In this document: positions 1 to 7,324 of the stretch, piece after piece | How positions within the stretch are numbered: the stretch's first letter is position 1 | Layout of the letters: each line of letters opens with the position of its first letter | Assembly: GCA_035550595.1 (NCBI GenBank) | Contig: DASZOV010000027.1 | Span: forward strand, 1 to 12,752 | DNA length: 12,752 nt | Direction of reading: 5' to 3' | DNA from: CALFMR01 sp035550595 | GTDB lineage: Bacteria; Acidobacteriota; Vicinamibacteria; Vicinamibacterales; SCN-69-37 | Position numbers and translations under genes: made by a program | Notes under the pieces: model-generated | What the model was told of the DNA's origin: nothing | Seen by the model: the letters and a program-made list of their open reading frames with translations, nothing else | The model's database searches: none

Positions 1-147
1 CCGCCCAACTTCATTTGCTTCGAGCCCATGGCCGCGATTACCGATGCGCTGAACCTCGCACACAAGGGACTCTATGCGGATCTGCAGTCCGTGCCGGCGC
101 GCGGGACCTGGACGGAGAGTTTCTGGGTCCGGCCGCGCGGGTTCTGA
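1..147 (+). CDS. galM: Aldose 1-epimerase (mutarotase), C-terminal end only
   Basis: The first frame is open from the left edge to a TGA at 145-147 and gives 48 residues. They include FICFEPMAAITDALNL and end in TESFWVRPRGF. This matches what I recognise as the C-terminus of GalM-family aldose 1-epimerases, which interconvert alpha and beta anomers of free sugars. The catalytic residues lie upstream, outside the window, so activity cannot be judged. The next gene starts 38 bp after the stop on the same strand, so the two are probably co-transcribed. The family call is firm, but the sugar is not known: the family also includes relatives of unclear specificity. Confidence 0.85.
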   Translation, partial: PPNFICFEPMAAITDALNLAHKGLYADLQSVPARGTWTESFWVRPRGF

Positions 148-171
148 CGCGTCCGCCGTTCGTTTCGATTC

Positions 172-178
172 GGAAGGA
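172..178 (+). promoter_or_regulatory. Ribosome binding site of the MBL-fold gene
   Basis: GGAAGGA lies 7 nt before the ATG at 186. It favours this start over the upstream in-frame ATG at 15, which would run through the end of the preceding aldose epimerase gene and place a signal peptide in mid-protein. Confidence 0.7.
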
Positions 179-185
179 TTTCGAC

Positions 186-1484
186 ATGCGTGTAACGATG
201 GCCGCTCTCCTCGCCCTGGCGCTCGGCGCCGTCGCACCGATGGTGCGCGCGCAGGCGCCGAACAAGCCCCTGGACGTCTACGTGATCGACACCGAGGGCG
301 GCAAGTCCGCGCTCTACGTCACGCCGACGGGGCAGTCGCTGCTGCTCGACGCGGGCAATCCCGGCGGGCGTGACACCGATCGCATCATGGAAGCGATCCA
401 TGCGGCCGGGGTCACTCAGCTCGACTATCTGCTGCTGACGCACTACCACGTCGATCACGTGGGCGGCGTCGAGGCGCTGGCGCAGCGGATTCCCATCAAG
501 AACTTCGTCGACCACGGGCCGACCGTCGAACCGCGCGAGCAGGTGCAGGGCTTTCAGCAGTTGTGGGCCAGCCTCTACGCGAAGGGGCACCACATCGTCG
601 TCAAGCCGGGCGATCGGCTGCCGATCACCGGCGTCGACTGGCGCATCGTGACCTCGGCCGGACAGGTCATCAAGACCGCGCTGCCCGGCGGCGGCCAGCC
701 GAATCCCGAGTGCGCGAGCTTCACGCCGAAAGACATCACGAACGATCCGGAAAACGCGCAGTCGGTCGGCAGCGTCGTCATGCTCGGCAACTTCAAGCTC
801 ATCGACCTCGGCGACCTGCTCTGGAACAAGGAGCAGGAGTTGATGTGCCCGAACAATCCGATCGGGACGGTCGACATCTACATGGTGTCGCACCACGGGC
901 TCGACTGGTCCGGGTCGCCGACGCTCGTGCACGCGCTGCGGCCGCGCGTCGCCATCATGAACAACGGCACGCGCAAGGGCGGATCGGGGACGACGTTCCC
1001 GACGCTCGAGTCGTCGCCCGGTCTCGAGAATCTGTGGCTGTCGCACTGGTCCTATACGGGCGGCATCGAGCACAACCCCGCGGGCGTCTTCATCGCGAAC
1101 GTCGATGACAACCAGACGATTGCGAACATCCTGACAGCGCCGCCTCGCGGACGCGGCGGATTCGGTGGCCGTCGCGCGGGCGGTCCGGCGATGGCGCCGG
1201 GCGGCGGTGCGCCGGCGGGGGCGCCTCCGGCTGGAGGCCCGGCAGCGGGAGCGCCAGCACAGGGTGCGCCTGGCGCGCCTGGTGCGGGGCCGGCGATGGG
1301 GCGTGGACAGGGTGGGCCCGGCGGGCCTGGTGGTGGACGCCGCGGCGGTGGATTCGGCGGCGCGAGCACGGGACACTCGCCGGCTTATTGGATCAAGGTG
1401 TCGGCGTATCCGGACGGGCATTTCACCGTCACGAATCCCCGCATCGATTTCACGAAGACATACGAGGCGCGGACAGCACGGTAA
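186..1484 (+). CDS. Secreted metallo-beta-lactamase-fold hydrolase with Gly/Pro/Ala-rich insert
   Basis: The product is 432 residues. Residues 1 to about 22-24 form a typical signal peptide (MRVT, a hydrophobic Ala/Leu core, then VRAQA), so it is probably periplasmic or exported. The MBL metal motif HYHVDH is at residues 86-91, with further likely ligands at D207/D210 and H236/H237. The architecture resembles the soluble ComEC/Rec2-like MBL domain without the membrane part. The substrate is unknown: such proteins may be phosphodiesterases or other hydrolases. Residues about 318-396 are a Gly/Pro/Ala/Arg-rich low-complexity stretch, after which an ordinary C-terminal segment resumes (SPAYWIKVSAYPDGHFTVTN), so this is an internal insertion and not a tail. 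The ATG at 186 is chosen because of the Shine-Dalgarno at 172-178 and the signal peptide directly after it. The ThuA gene follows 60 bp downstream. Confidence 0.88.
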   Translation: MRVTMAALLALALGAVAPMVRAQAPNKPLDVYVIDTEGGKSALYVTPTGQSLLLDAGNPGGRDTDRIMEAIHAAGVTQLDYLLLTHYHVDHVGGVEALAQRIPIKNFVDHGPTVEPREQVQGFQQLWASLYAKGHHIVVKPGDRLPITGVDWRIVTSAGQVIKTALPGGGQPNPECASFTPKDITNDPENAQSVGSVVMLGNFKLIDLGDLLWNKEQELMCPNNPIGTVDIYMVSHHGLDWSGSPTLVHALRPRVAIMNNGTRKGGSGTTFPTLESSPGLENLWLSHWSYTGGIEHNPAGVFIANVDDNQTIANILTAPPRGRGGFGGRRAGGPAMAPGGGAPAGAPPAGGPAAGAPAQGAPGAPGAGPAMGRGQGGPGGPGGGRRGGGFGGASTGHSPAYWIKVSAYPDGHFTVTNPRIDFTKTYEARTAR

Positions 1485-1544
1485 GCGCGCGAGCAGGGCG
1501 CGACGATTGACAGGTACCCGGGACGGGGGGAGGAGCGTTCAGTC

Positions 1545-2540
1545 ATGTCATTGAGGAGATGTTTGATCGGACTCGTGGGAATCTTCGCGGCGGCGTTCAT
1601 GGCGCCAGTCGCGGCTCAGCAGGCGCCGGCCGCGCCCGAGGGCGGAGCGGCGGCAGCGACCGCGGCCGCGAACGAGATGCGGCCGATTCACGTGTACATT
1701 CGCGCGGGCCTGAAGTCGCACGGACCCGGGCAGCACGACTATCCGCAGTTCCTGGCCGACTGGAGCAAGCTGCTCACCGAGCACGGCGCCGTCGTCGACG
1801 GCGGTCTGCACATGCCGTCGACCGAGGAGCTGTCGGGCGTCGACGTGCTGGTGATGTACAAGGGCGACGCCGCGACGATGTTGCCTGGCGAGCGCGCGGT
1901 GCTCGAGAACTACCTCAAGCGCGGCGGCGGCATCGTCACGTTCCACGACACGCTGTGCGGCGATGATCCGGCGTGGTTCGCCACGATCGTCGGTGGTGCG
2001 AAGAAGCACGGCGAAGTGAACTACACGCTCGACGCCGAGATCCCGTACACGGTCAAGGATCCGTCGAATCCGATCATGAAGAGCATGTCGGACATCACGA
2101 TCCAGGACGAGGCGTTCTTCCTCATGACCTGGGCGCCCGAGGAGCGCGGCACGCGGTTCAACGTGCTTGCGACGGCCAAGATCGCGGCGACGCCGAGCGC
2201 CGGCACGCACGCCGGTGAAATCGTCCCGCAGATCTGGACCTACGAGCGGACGATCTTCGGCGGCCAGCCGTACCGCGCGTTCGTCTGGATGCAGGGTCAC
2301 GAGTACAAGAACTTCTCGGATCCGCACATCCAGCCGATGCTCCTGCGCGGCATCGCGTGGGCGGCGCACGCGCCGGTGGACTCGCTCGTCAACGCGCGCC
2401 CCGCGCGCCAGGGCGGCGCCTTCGGACGCGGCGGTCGTGGCATGGGCCGCGGCGGCCCGGGTCGCGGCATGGGCGGCGGCCGCGGCATGAACCGCGGCGG
2501 CGGTCCCGCCGCCCCGGCCGGCGCGCCAGCCGGCAACTGA
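1545..2540 (+). CDS. Secreted ThuA-domain protein with Gly/Arg-rich tail
   Basis: The product is 331 residues. Residues 1-24 are a signal peptide (MSLRRCLIGL, hydrophobic core, PVAA before QQ). Residues about 45-285 form a ThuA-like (trehalose-utilisation, class I glutamine-amidotransferase-like) fold, recognised from GVDVLVMYKGD, LKRGGGIVTFHD, the DITIQDEAFF region and VWMQGHEYKNFSDP. ThuA-family proteins are linked to sugar catabolism in various bacteria, but their reaction is generally not established. Residues about 288-331 are a Gly/Arg/Met-rich tail with repeated GRG and RGG triplets, ending in Pro/Ala. An AGGAG-type Shine-Dalgarno lies at 1529-1535, 9 nt before the ATG. It is the last gene of the + strand unit and is followed by the hairpin at 2565-2599. 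Confidence 0.88.
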   Translation: MSLRRCLIGLVGIFAAAFMAPVAAQQAPAAPEGGAAAATAAANEMRPIHVYIRAGLKSHGPGQHDYPQFLADWSKLLTEHGAVVDGGLHMPSTEELSGVDVLVMYKGDAATMLPGERAVLENYLKRGGGIVTFHDTLCGDDPAWFATIVGGAKKHGEVNYTLDAEIPYTVKDPSNPIMKSMSDITIQDEAFFLMTWAPEERGTRFNVLATAKIAATPSAGTHAGEIVPQIWTYERTIFGGQPYRAFVWMQGHEYKNFSDPHIQPMLLRGIAWAAHAPVDSLVNARPARQGGAFGRGGRGMGRGGPGRGMGGGRGMNRGGGPAAPAGAPAGN

Positions 2541-2564
2541 CGCCGACACGCGTTTCACGAAAGA

Positions 2565-2599
2565 AACGGGCGGGCCGCACGTCGTGCGGCCCGCCCGTT
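2565..2599. terminator. Strong hairpin, bidirectional intrinsic terminator candidate
   Basis: A perfect 16-bp stem (AACGGGCGGGCCGCAC at 2565-2580 and its complement at 2584-2599) encloses a 3-nt loop. It begins 24 nt after the ThuA stop. On the + strand it is followed by the weak T tract TCTCGTTTC; on the - strand by TTTCTTTCG. It therefore probably terminates the ThuA transcript, and also the convergent glcF transcript, which arrives from the right after crossing the repeats at 2610-2772. Confidence 0.75.
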
Positions 2600-2609
2600 C
2601 TCGTTTCAA

Positions 2610-2646
2610 AACTTCGAACTTCGAACGAAAGGCGCGCCTTCGGCGC
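2610..2646. repeat. Heptamer-repeat element (CTTCGAA units plus GC-rich hairpin)
   Basis: Two CTTCGAA units (2613-2626) are followed by CGAAAGG and then the inverted GGCGC/CTTCGGCGC segment to 2646. The same order (CTTCGAA units, CGAA(C)GAGG, GCGCCTTCGGCGC) recurs in the left half of the palindrome at 6431-6532, so this is a shorter or decayed copy of that composite element. It is non-coding and lies between convergent genes. Confidence 0.7.
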
Positions 2647-2670
2647 ATCTTCTTCGAAACACGCCTATGT

Positions 2671-2772
2671 CTTCGCGATCTTCGCGCCTTCGCGCGAAGC
2701 TGCCACGCCCGGGCGGCCACGGGGGGCCGCCCCTACGGAATGGAAGGCGGTGATCGTCTTCGCGCCTTCGCG
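2671..2772. repeat. CTTCGCG short repeats, two clusters flanking a REP-like hairpin
   Basis: CTTCGCG occurs at 2671-2677, 2680-2686 and 2688-2694; the last is part of the perfect 12-bp palindrome CTTCGCGCGAAG at 2688-2699. The 15-mer CTTCGCGCCTTCGCG at 2680-2694 recurs exactly at 2758-2772. The REP-like element at 2711-2736 lies between the two clusters. The segment is non-coding; the short frames through it are by-products of high G+C. Confidence 0.6.
2711..2736 (-). repeat. REP-like GTAG hairpin element, copy 1
   Basis: On the - strand it reads GTAG, then stem arm GGGCGGCC, loop CCCCGT and the complementary arm GGCCGCCC, with the 8-bp stem perfect. The 26 nt are identical to 11703-11728, and the flanks are also similar (CTACGGAATGG here, CTACAGAATTGG there). 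GTAG before a foldback is characteristic of bacterial REP elements processed by RAYT transposases; membership of that class is inferred. No RAYT gene lies in the window. Confidence 0.75.
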
Positions 2773-2775
2773 TGG

Positions 2776-4077
2776 TCAGCCGCGTTCGTTCCTATACGCG
2801 CGCGCGAGGAGCGACATCGGGTGCAGGACGATGGCTGAGCCGCCGGCTTCGCGGAGGCCGCGCACGATCTGCAGGTGGCAGCCGGGATTGGCGGTCGCGA
2901 CGACGGCCGCACCGGTCGATCCGATGTTGGCGGTCTTGCGGCGCATCAGGGCCTCGGCTTGATCCGGCTGCGTGATCGCGTAGACGCCGGCGCTGCCGCA
3001 GCACCACGACGACTCGGGGAGCTCGACGAACGACACACCCGGTAACAAGCGCAGCAGCTCACGCGGCTGGCGCGAGATCTTCTGCCCGTGCACGAGGTGG
3101 CAGGACTCGTGGTAGGTCAGCGTGACGGGCTCGTCGAAAGGCGCGGCCTTCGGCGCGCGCGGGCGGATGCTCGCGAGCCACTCCTGGACATCGCGGAGCT
3201 TCGTGTCCCACAGTCGCGCGCGATCGCGGTAGACGGGATCGTCAGCGAGCAGCGAGCCGTAGTGCCGGAGATGCGAGCCGCAGCCGCCGGCGTTGCTGAT
3301 GATGGCGTCGTAGCGATCGGGCGGCAGCAGGTCGATCATCCGCCGCGCGAGCCCGCGCGCCAGATCCAGCTCGCCGTTGTGCGCGTGGAGCGACCCGCAG
3401 CAGGGCTGCACGGGCGGCGTGTCGACGGCGCAGCCGTTGGCGAGCAGCACGTCGGCCGTGTCACGGTTGACGTCCGAGAAGACGAGATCCTGGATACAGC
3501 CCGTGAGGAGCGCGACGCGATAGCGTGCTTCGCCCGTCGGCGTCTCGTGCGCGGCGATCAATCGGTTCGAGAACGCGCCGGCGATGGGCGGCGCCTGTGG
3601 CTCGACGCGGCGGACGGCTGGCGGCAGAAGGCGCGTGAGCCGCGTGCGGCGCGCGAACGTCTGCAGCCCCGTACGCTGATAGACACGCAGTCCGAGCCCG
3701 GCCGCACGCAGGACCCGCGGCCGCGTGAAGATCAGCCGCAGCGTGAGCCAGCGCCAGAAACTGCGCGCGGCGCCCGGCTGCGCGTGCGCACATTCGATCG
3801 TGCTGCGCGCCGTCTCGAACAGCTCCGCGTAGTTCACCCCGGCCGGACACGCCGTCTGGCAGGCAAGGCAGCCGAGGCAGTAGCTCATCTCGTCGGCGAA
3901 GGCCTGCGAGACGGCCAGGTCGCCGTCGGCAATCGCGCGCATGAGCGCGATACGGCCGCGCGGGCTGTTGCGCTCGTGTTTCGTCGCGTCATACGTCGGG
4001 CACGTCGGCAGGCACATGCCGCAGTGCATGCACTGCTGCAGGACCGCGTAGTCGAGCGTCTGCAGGGTGTCGGCCAT
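2776..4077 (-). CDS. glcF: Glycolate/lactate oxidase iron-sulfur subunit (GlcF family)
   Basis: The product is 433 residues. Two ferredoxin-type [4Fe-4S] motifs are complete: C16, C19, C22, C26 and C67, C70, C73, C77. Two cysteine-rich (CCG) domains follow, with C194, CCG at 226-228, C266, C326, CCG at 359-361 and C400. This is the full GlcF layout and usual length. In the family, GlcF passes electrons from the FAD subunit that oxidises glycolate (or D-lactate) towards membrane quinones. The ATG at 4077 starts 5 nt after the glcD stop and has no Shine-Dalgarno of its own, which points to translational coupling. The longer upstream frame would overlap glcD and is rejected. Related proteins include LutA/LldE and GlpC; the glcD neighbour favours GlcF. 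Confidence 0.9.
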   Translation of the reverse strand: MADTLQTLDYAVLQQCMHCGMCLPTCPTYDATKHERNSPRGRIALMRAIADGDLAVSQAFADEMSYCLGCLACQTACPAGVNYAELFETARSTIECAHAQPGAARSFWRWLTLRLIFTRPRVLRAAGLGLRVYQRTGLQTFARRTRLTRLLPPAVRRVEPQAPPIAGAFSNRLIAAHETPTGEARYRVALLTGCIQDLVFSDVNRDTADVLLANGCAVDTPPVQPCCGSLHAHNGELDLARGLARRMIDLLPPDRYDAIISNAGGCGSHLRHYGSLLADDPVYRDRARLWDTKLRDVQEWLASIRPRAPKAAPFDEPVTLTYHESCHLVHGQKISRQPRELLRLLPGVSFVELPESSWCCGSAGVYAITQPDQAEALMRRKTANIGSTGAAVVATANPGCHLQIVRGLREAGGSAIVLHPMSLLARAYRNERG

Positions 4078-4082
4078 GGCCG

Positions 4083-5465
<1,383 letters not shown>

Positions 5466-5484
5466 GACGATCGATGCGGCCGAA

Positions 5485-5523
5485 CGGCGGCGCTCCCTGC
5501 ATCGTCGCACGGGAGCGCCGCCG
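5485..5523 (-). other. Stable intra-operon hairpin between FAH gene and glcD
   Basis: A perfect 13-bp inverted repeat (CGGCGGCGCTCCC at 5485-5497, complement at 5511-5523) with a 13-nt loop fills half of the 82-bp spacer. No T tract follows on the - strand, so it does not look like an intrinsic terminator. It could stabilise or process the message, or set the ratio between the upstream genes and glcDF. Function is inferred. Confidence 0.6.
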
Positions 5524-5547
5524 CGGCCAGGTGACGCGAACGCGCCG

Positions 5548-6393
5548 TCAGGCTTTGTAGGCGACCGTGCGCTGCTGCTGTTCGCCGAGGCCCTCGACGC
5601 CGAGGCGGATGCGCTGGCCCGCGCGCAGGAAGATCGGCGGCTTCTGGCCCATGCCGACACCTGGAGGCGTGCCCGTCGAGATGATGTCACCCGGCAGCAG
5701 GCTCATGAAGTCGCTGAGGTAGCTCACGAGTCGCGCGACGCCGAAGACCATCGTCTTCGTCGTCCCGTTCTGGTAGCGCTTGCTGTCGACTTCGAGCCAC
5801 AGCGGCAGGTTCTGCGGATCGGGCACTTCATCGGACGTGACGAGCCATGGACCGATCGGGCCGAACGTGTCGCAGCTCTTGCCCTTCACCCACTGGCCGG
5901 CGCGCTCGAGCTGGAACGCGCGCTCCGACACGTCGTGGACGACGCAGTAACCGGCCACGTGGGACAGCGCGTCGGCTTCGGACACGTGCTTGGCCTTGCG
6001 GCCGATCACGACGCCGAGCTCGACTTCCCAGTCCGTCTTGGCCGAGCCTTTCGGAATCTCGATGTCGTCGTTCGGCCCGACGATCGCGGAGCTCGCCTTC
6101 ATGAAGACGATCGGCTCGGTAGGGACGGCCATGCCGGACTCGGCCGCGTGATCCGAGTAGTTGAGGCCGATGCAGAGGAACTTGCCGACGTCGCCGACGC
6201 AGGGACCGAGGCGCGGCGAGCCGGGCACGAGCGGCAGCGACGCCGGATCGAGCGCCCGCAGCCGATCGAGGCCGGCCGGCACGAGCACGTCACCGGCGAT
6301 GTCGGAGATATGACCCGAGAGATCGCGGATCTGACCATCGTGCAGCAGACCGGGTTTCTCCTGGCCAGGATTGCCATAGCGAAGCAGTTTCAT
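5548..6393 (-). CDS. Fumarylacetoacetate hydrolase-family protein, probable 2,4-diketo-3-deoxy-acid hydrolase
   Basis: The product is 281 residues, typical of the single-domain FAH family (2-hydroxyhepta-2,4-diene-1,7-dioate isomerase and ureidoglycolate lyase-like). Motifs include GLNYSDHAAE at 76-85 with H82 and E85 as the likely catalytic pair, FMKASSAIVGP at 97-107, the metal ligands E123 and E125 in DWEVELG, D154 in VVHDVSER, KSCDTFGPIGPW at 172-183 and GTPPGVG at 241-247. The family splits C-C bonds of 2,4-diketo acids using a divalent metal. With the SDR and dehydratase upstream, the best guess is a hydrolase of a 2,4-diketo-3-deoxy sugar acid giving pyruvate plus glycolate or lactate. 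The ATG at 6393 has GGAG 10 nt upstream. It is separated from the SDR by a 148-bp spacer that holds a long palindrome. Ureidoglycolate lyase is a common automatic name but has no support from the neighbours. Confidence 0.88.
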   Translation of the reverse strand: MKLLRYGNPGQEKPGLLHDGQIRDLSGHISDIAGDVLVPAGLDRLRALDPASLPLVPGSPRLGPCVGDVGKFLCIGLNYSDHAAESGMAVPTEPIVFMKASSAIVGPNDDIEIPKGSAKTDWEVELGVVIGRKAKHVSEADALSHVAGYCVVHDVSERAFQLERAGQWVKGKSCDTFGPIGPWLVTSDEVPDPQNLPLWLEVDSKRYQNGTTKTMVFGVARLVSYLSDFMSLLPGDIISTGTPPGVGMGQKPPIFLRAGQRIRLGVEGLGEQQQRTVAYKA

Positions 6394-6430
6394 GAGAGGT
6401 GCGCTCCGGGAAACGAAATAAAAGATGCTT

Positions 6431-6532
6431 GTCAACTTCGAACTTCGAACTTTGAACTTCGAACGAACGAGGCGCCTTCGGCGCGACCTCGCTCAAGGTT
6501 TCGAAGTTCGAAGTTCAAAGTTCGAAGTTGAC
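6431..6532. repeat. 102-nt near-palindrome built of CTTCGAA heptamers
   Basis: The left arm 6431-6463 is GTCAACTTCGAA followed by CTTCGAA, CTTTGAA, CTTCGAA. The right arm 6500-6532, read as complement, is GTCAACTTCGAA followed by CTTTGAA, CTTCGAA, CTTCGAA. The 33-bp arms differ at only two positions, because the variant CTTTGAA unit sits in a different slot in each arm. The 36-nt centre contains a further foldback (GAGG CGCC, TTC, GGCG, CCTC). It lies within the operon, 37 nt before the FAH start and 9 nt after the SDR stop, so it is transcribed. Confidence 0.85.
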
Positions 6533-6541
6533 ACGTGCTTT

Positions 6542-7294
6542 TCAGTACGTAGACCGTCCGCCGCTGATGTCGAACACCGAGCCGGTGGAGAATGAGTTCT
6601 CTTCGGTCGAAAGCCAGGTGACGAGCGCCGCCAGTTCCTGGATTTCGAGGAAGCGGCCGCGCGGGATCTTCGACAGCATGAACTGGTGGAACTCGGGCGT
6701 CATCTGGTCGAAGATGCGCGTCTTGGCCGCGGCCGGCGTCACGACGTTGACCGCGATGTTTTCTTTCGCGAGCTCCTTGCCGAGCGACTTGGTCAGCGCG
6801 ATGACGCCGCTCTTGGCCGAGCTGTAGGCCGAGGCGTTCGGATTGCCTTCCTTGCCGGCCACCGACGCGATGTTCACGATGCGGCCGTACTTGCGCTCGA
6901 GCATGTGCGGGATGATCGTCCGGCAGCAGTAGTAGACGCCGAAGAGATTGATCTCGACGACCTGCCGCCACGCGTCGACCGGATAGGTCCACGCCGTGTG
7001 GTTCGGCCCAGCGATGCCGGCGTTGGCGACGAGGATGTCGATCTTCGAGGACGCTTTGATGGTCGCGGCCGTGGCCGCTTCGACCTGTTCGAGGCTCGAC
7101 ACGTCGACGACGGCCGTCGAGACCTTGCCCATCGAGGCGAGCTCGCGCGCCGTGGACGCCAGCGTGTCGGCGTCCATGTCCCACAGCGAGACGTCGGCGC
7201 CCGACTGGAGGAAACGTTCCGCGATGGCGCGGCCGAAGCCCTGTGCGGCGCCCGTCACGACGGCCGTGCGCCCCTTGAGATCGAATGTGGTCAC
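6542..7294 (-). CDS. SDR-family NAD-dependent dehydrogenase, probable 2-keto-3-deoxy-acid 4-dehydrogenase
   Basis: The product is 250 residues, a classical short-chain dehydrogenase. The cofactor loop TGAAQGFG is at 14-21, NAG at 91-93, and the catalytic tetrad is N116, S144, Y157, K161 (YSSAK). An Asp after the second beta strand (D39 in LWDMD) suggests NAD(H) over NADP(H). It starts with GTG, placed by a clear AAGGAG 6 nt upstream, and lies 30 bp after the dehydratase stop. Between a sugar-acid dehydratase and an FAH hydrolase, it most plausibly oxidises the C4 hydroxyl of a 2-keto-3-deoxy sugar acid to the 2,4-diketo acid (inference from context). By sequence alone it could be any SDR of the FabG-like group. 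Confidence 0.88.
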   Translation of the reverse strand: MTTFDLKGRTAVVTGAAQGFGRAIAERFLQSGADVSLWDMDADTLASTARELASMGKVSTAVVDVSSLEQVEAATAATIKASSKIDILVANAGIAGPNHTAWTYPVDAWRQVVEINLFGVYYCCRTIIPHMLERKYGRIVNIASVAGKEGNPNASAYSSAKSGVIALTKSLGKELAKENIAVNVVTPAAAKTRIFDQMTPEFHQFMLSKIPRGRFLEIQELAALVTWLSTEENSFSTGSVFDISGGRSTY

Positions 7295-7300
7295 GAGTTG

Positions 7301-7306
7301 CTCCTT
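7301..7306 (-). promoter_or_regulatory. Ribosome binding site fixing the GTG start of the SDR gene
   Basis: On the - strand AAGGAG lies 6 nt before GTG at 7294. It settles the start codon, as no ATG lies nearby in frame. Confidence 0.75.
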
Positions 7307-7324
7307 AACTGACTGGCACGCTGG

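Noticed and set aside
72..1421. A 449-codon - strand frame opposite the MBL-fold gene
   Set aside because: Arg-rich shadow; the + strand has a signal peptide, the HxHxDH motif and a Shine-Dalgarno.
2357..2962. Small + strand frames crossing the ThuA end and the 2541-2775 gap
   Set aside because: They run through a terminator, heptamer repeats and a REP-like hairpin. The peptide is simply the translated repeats.
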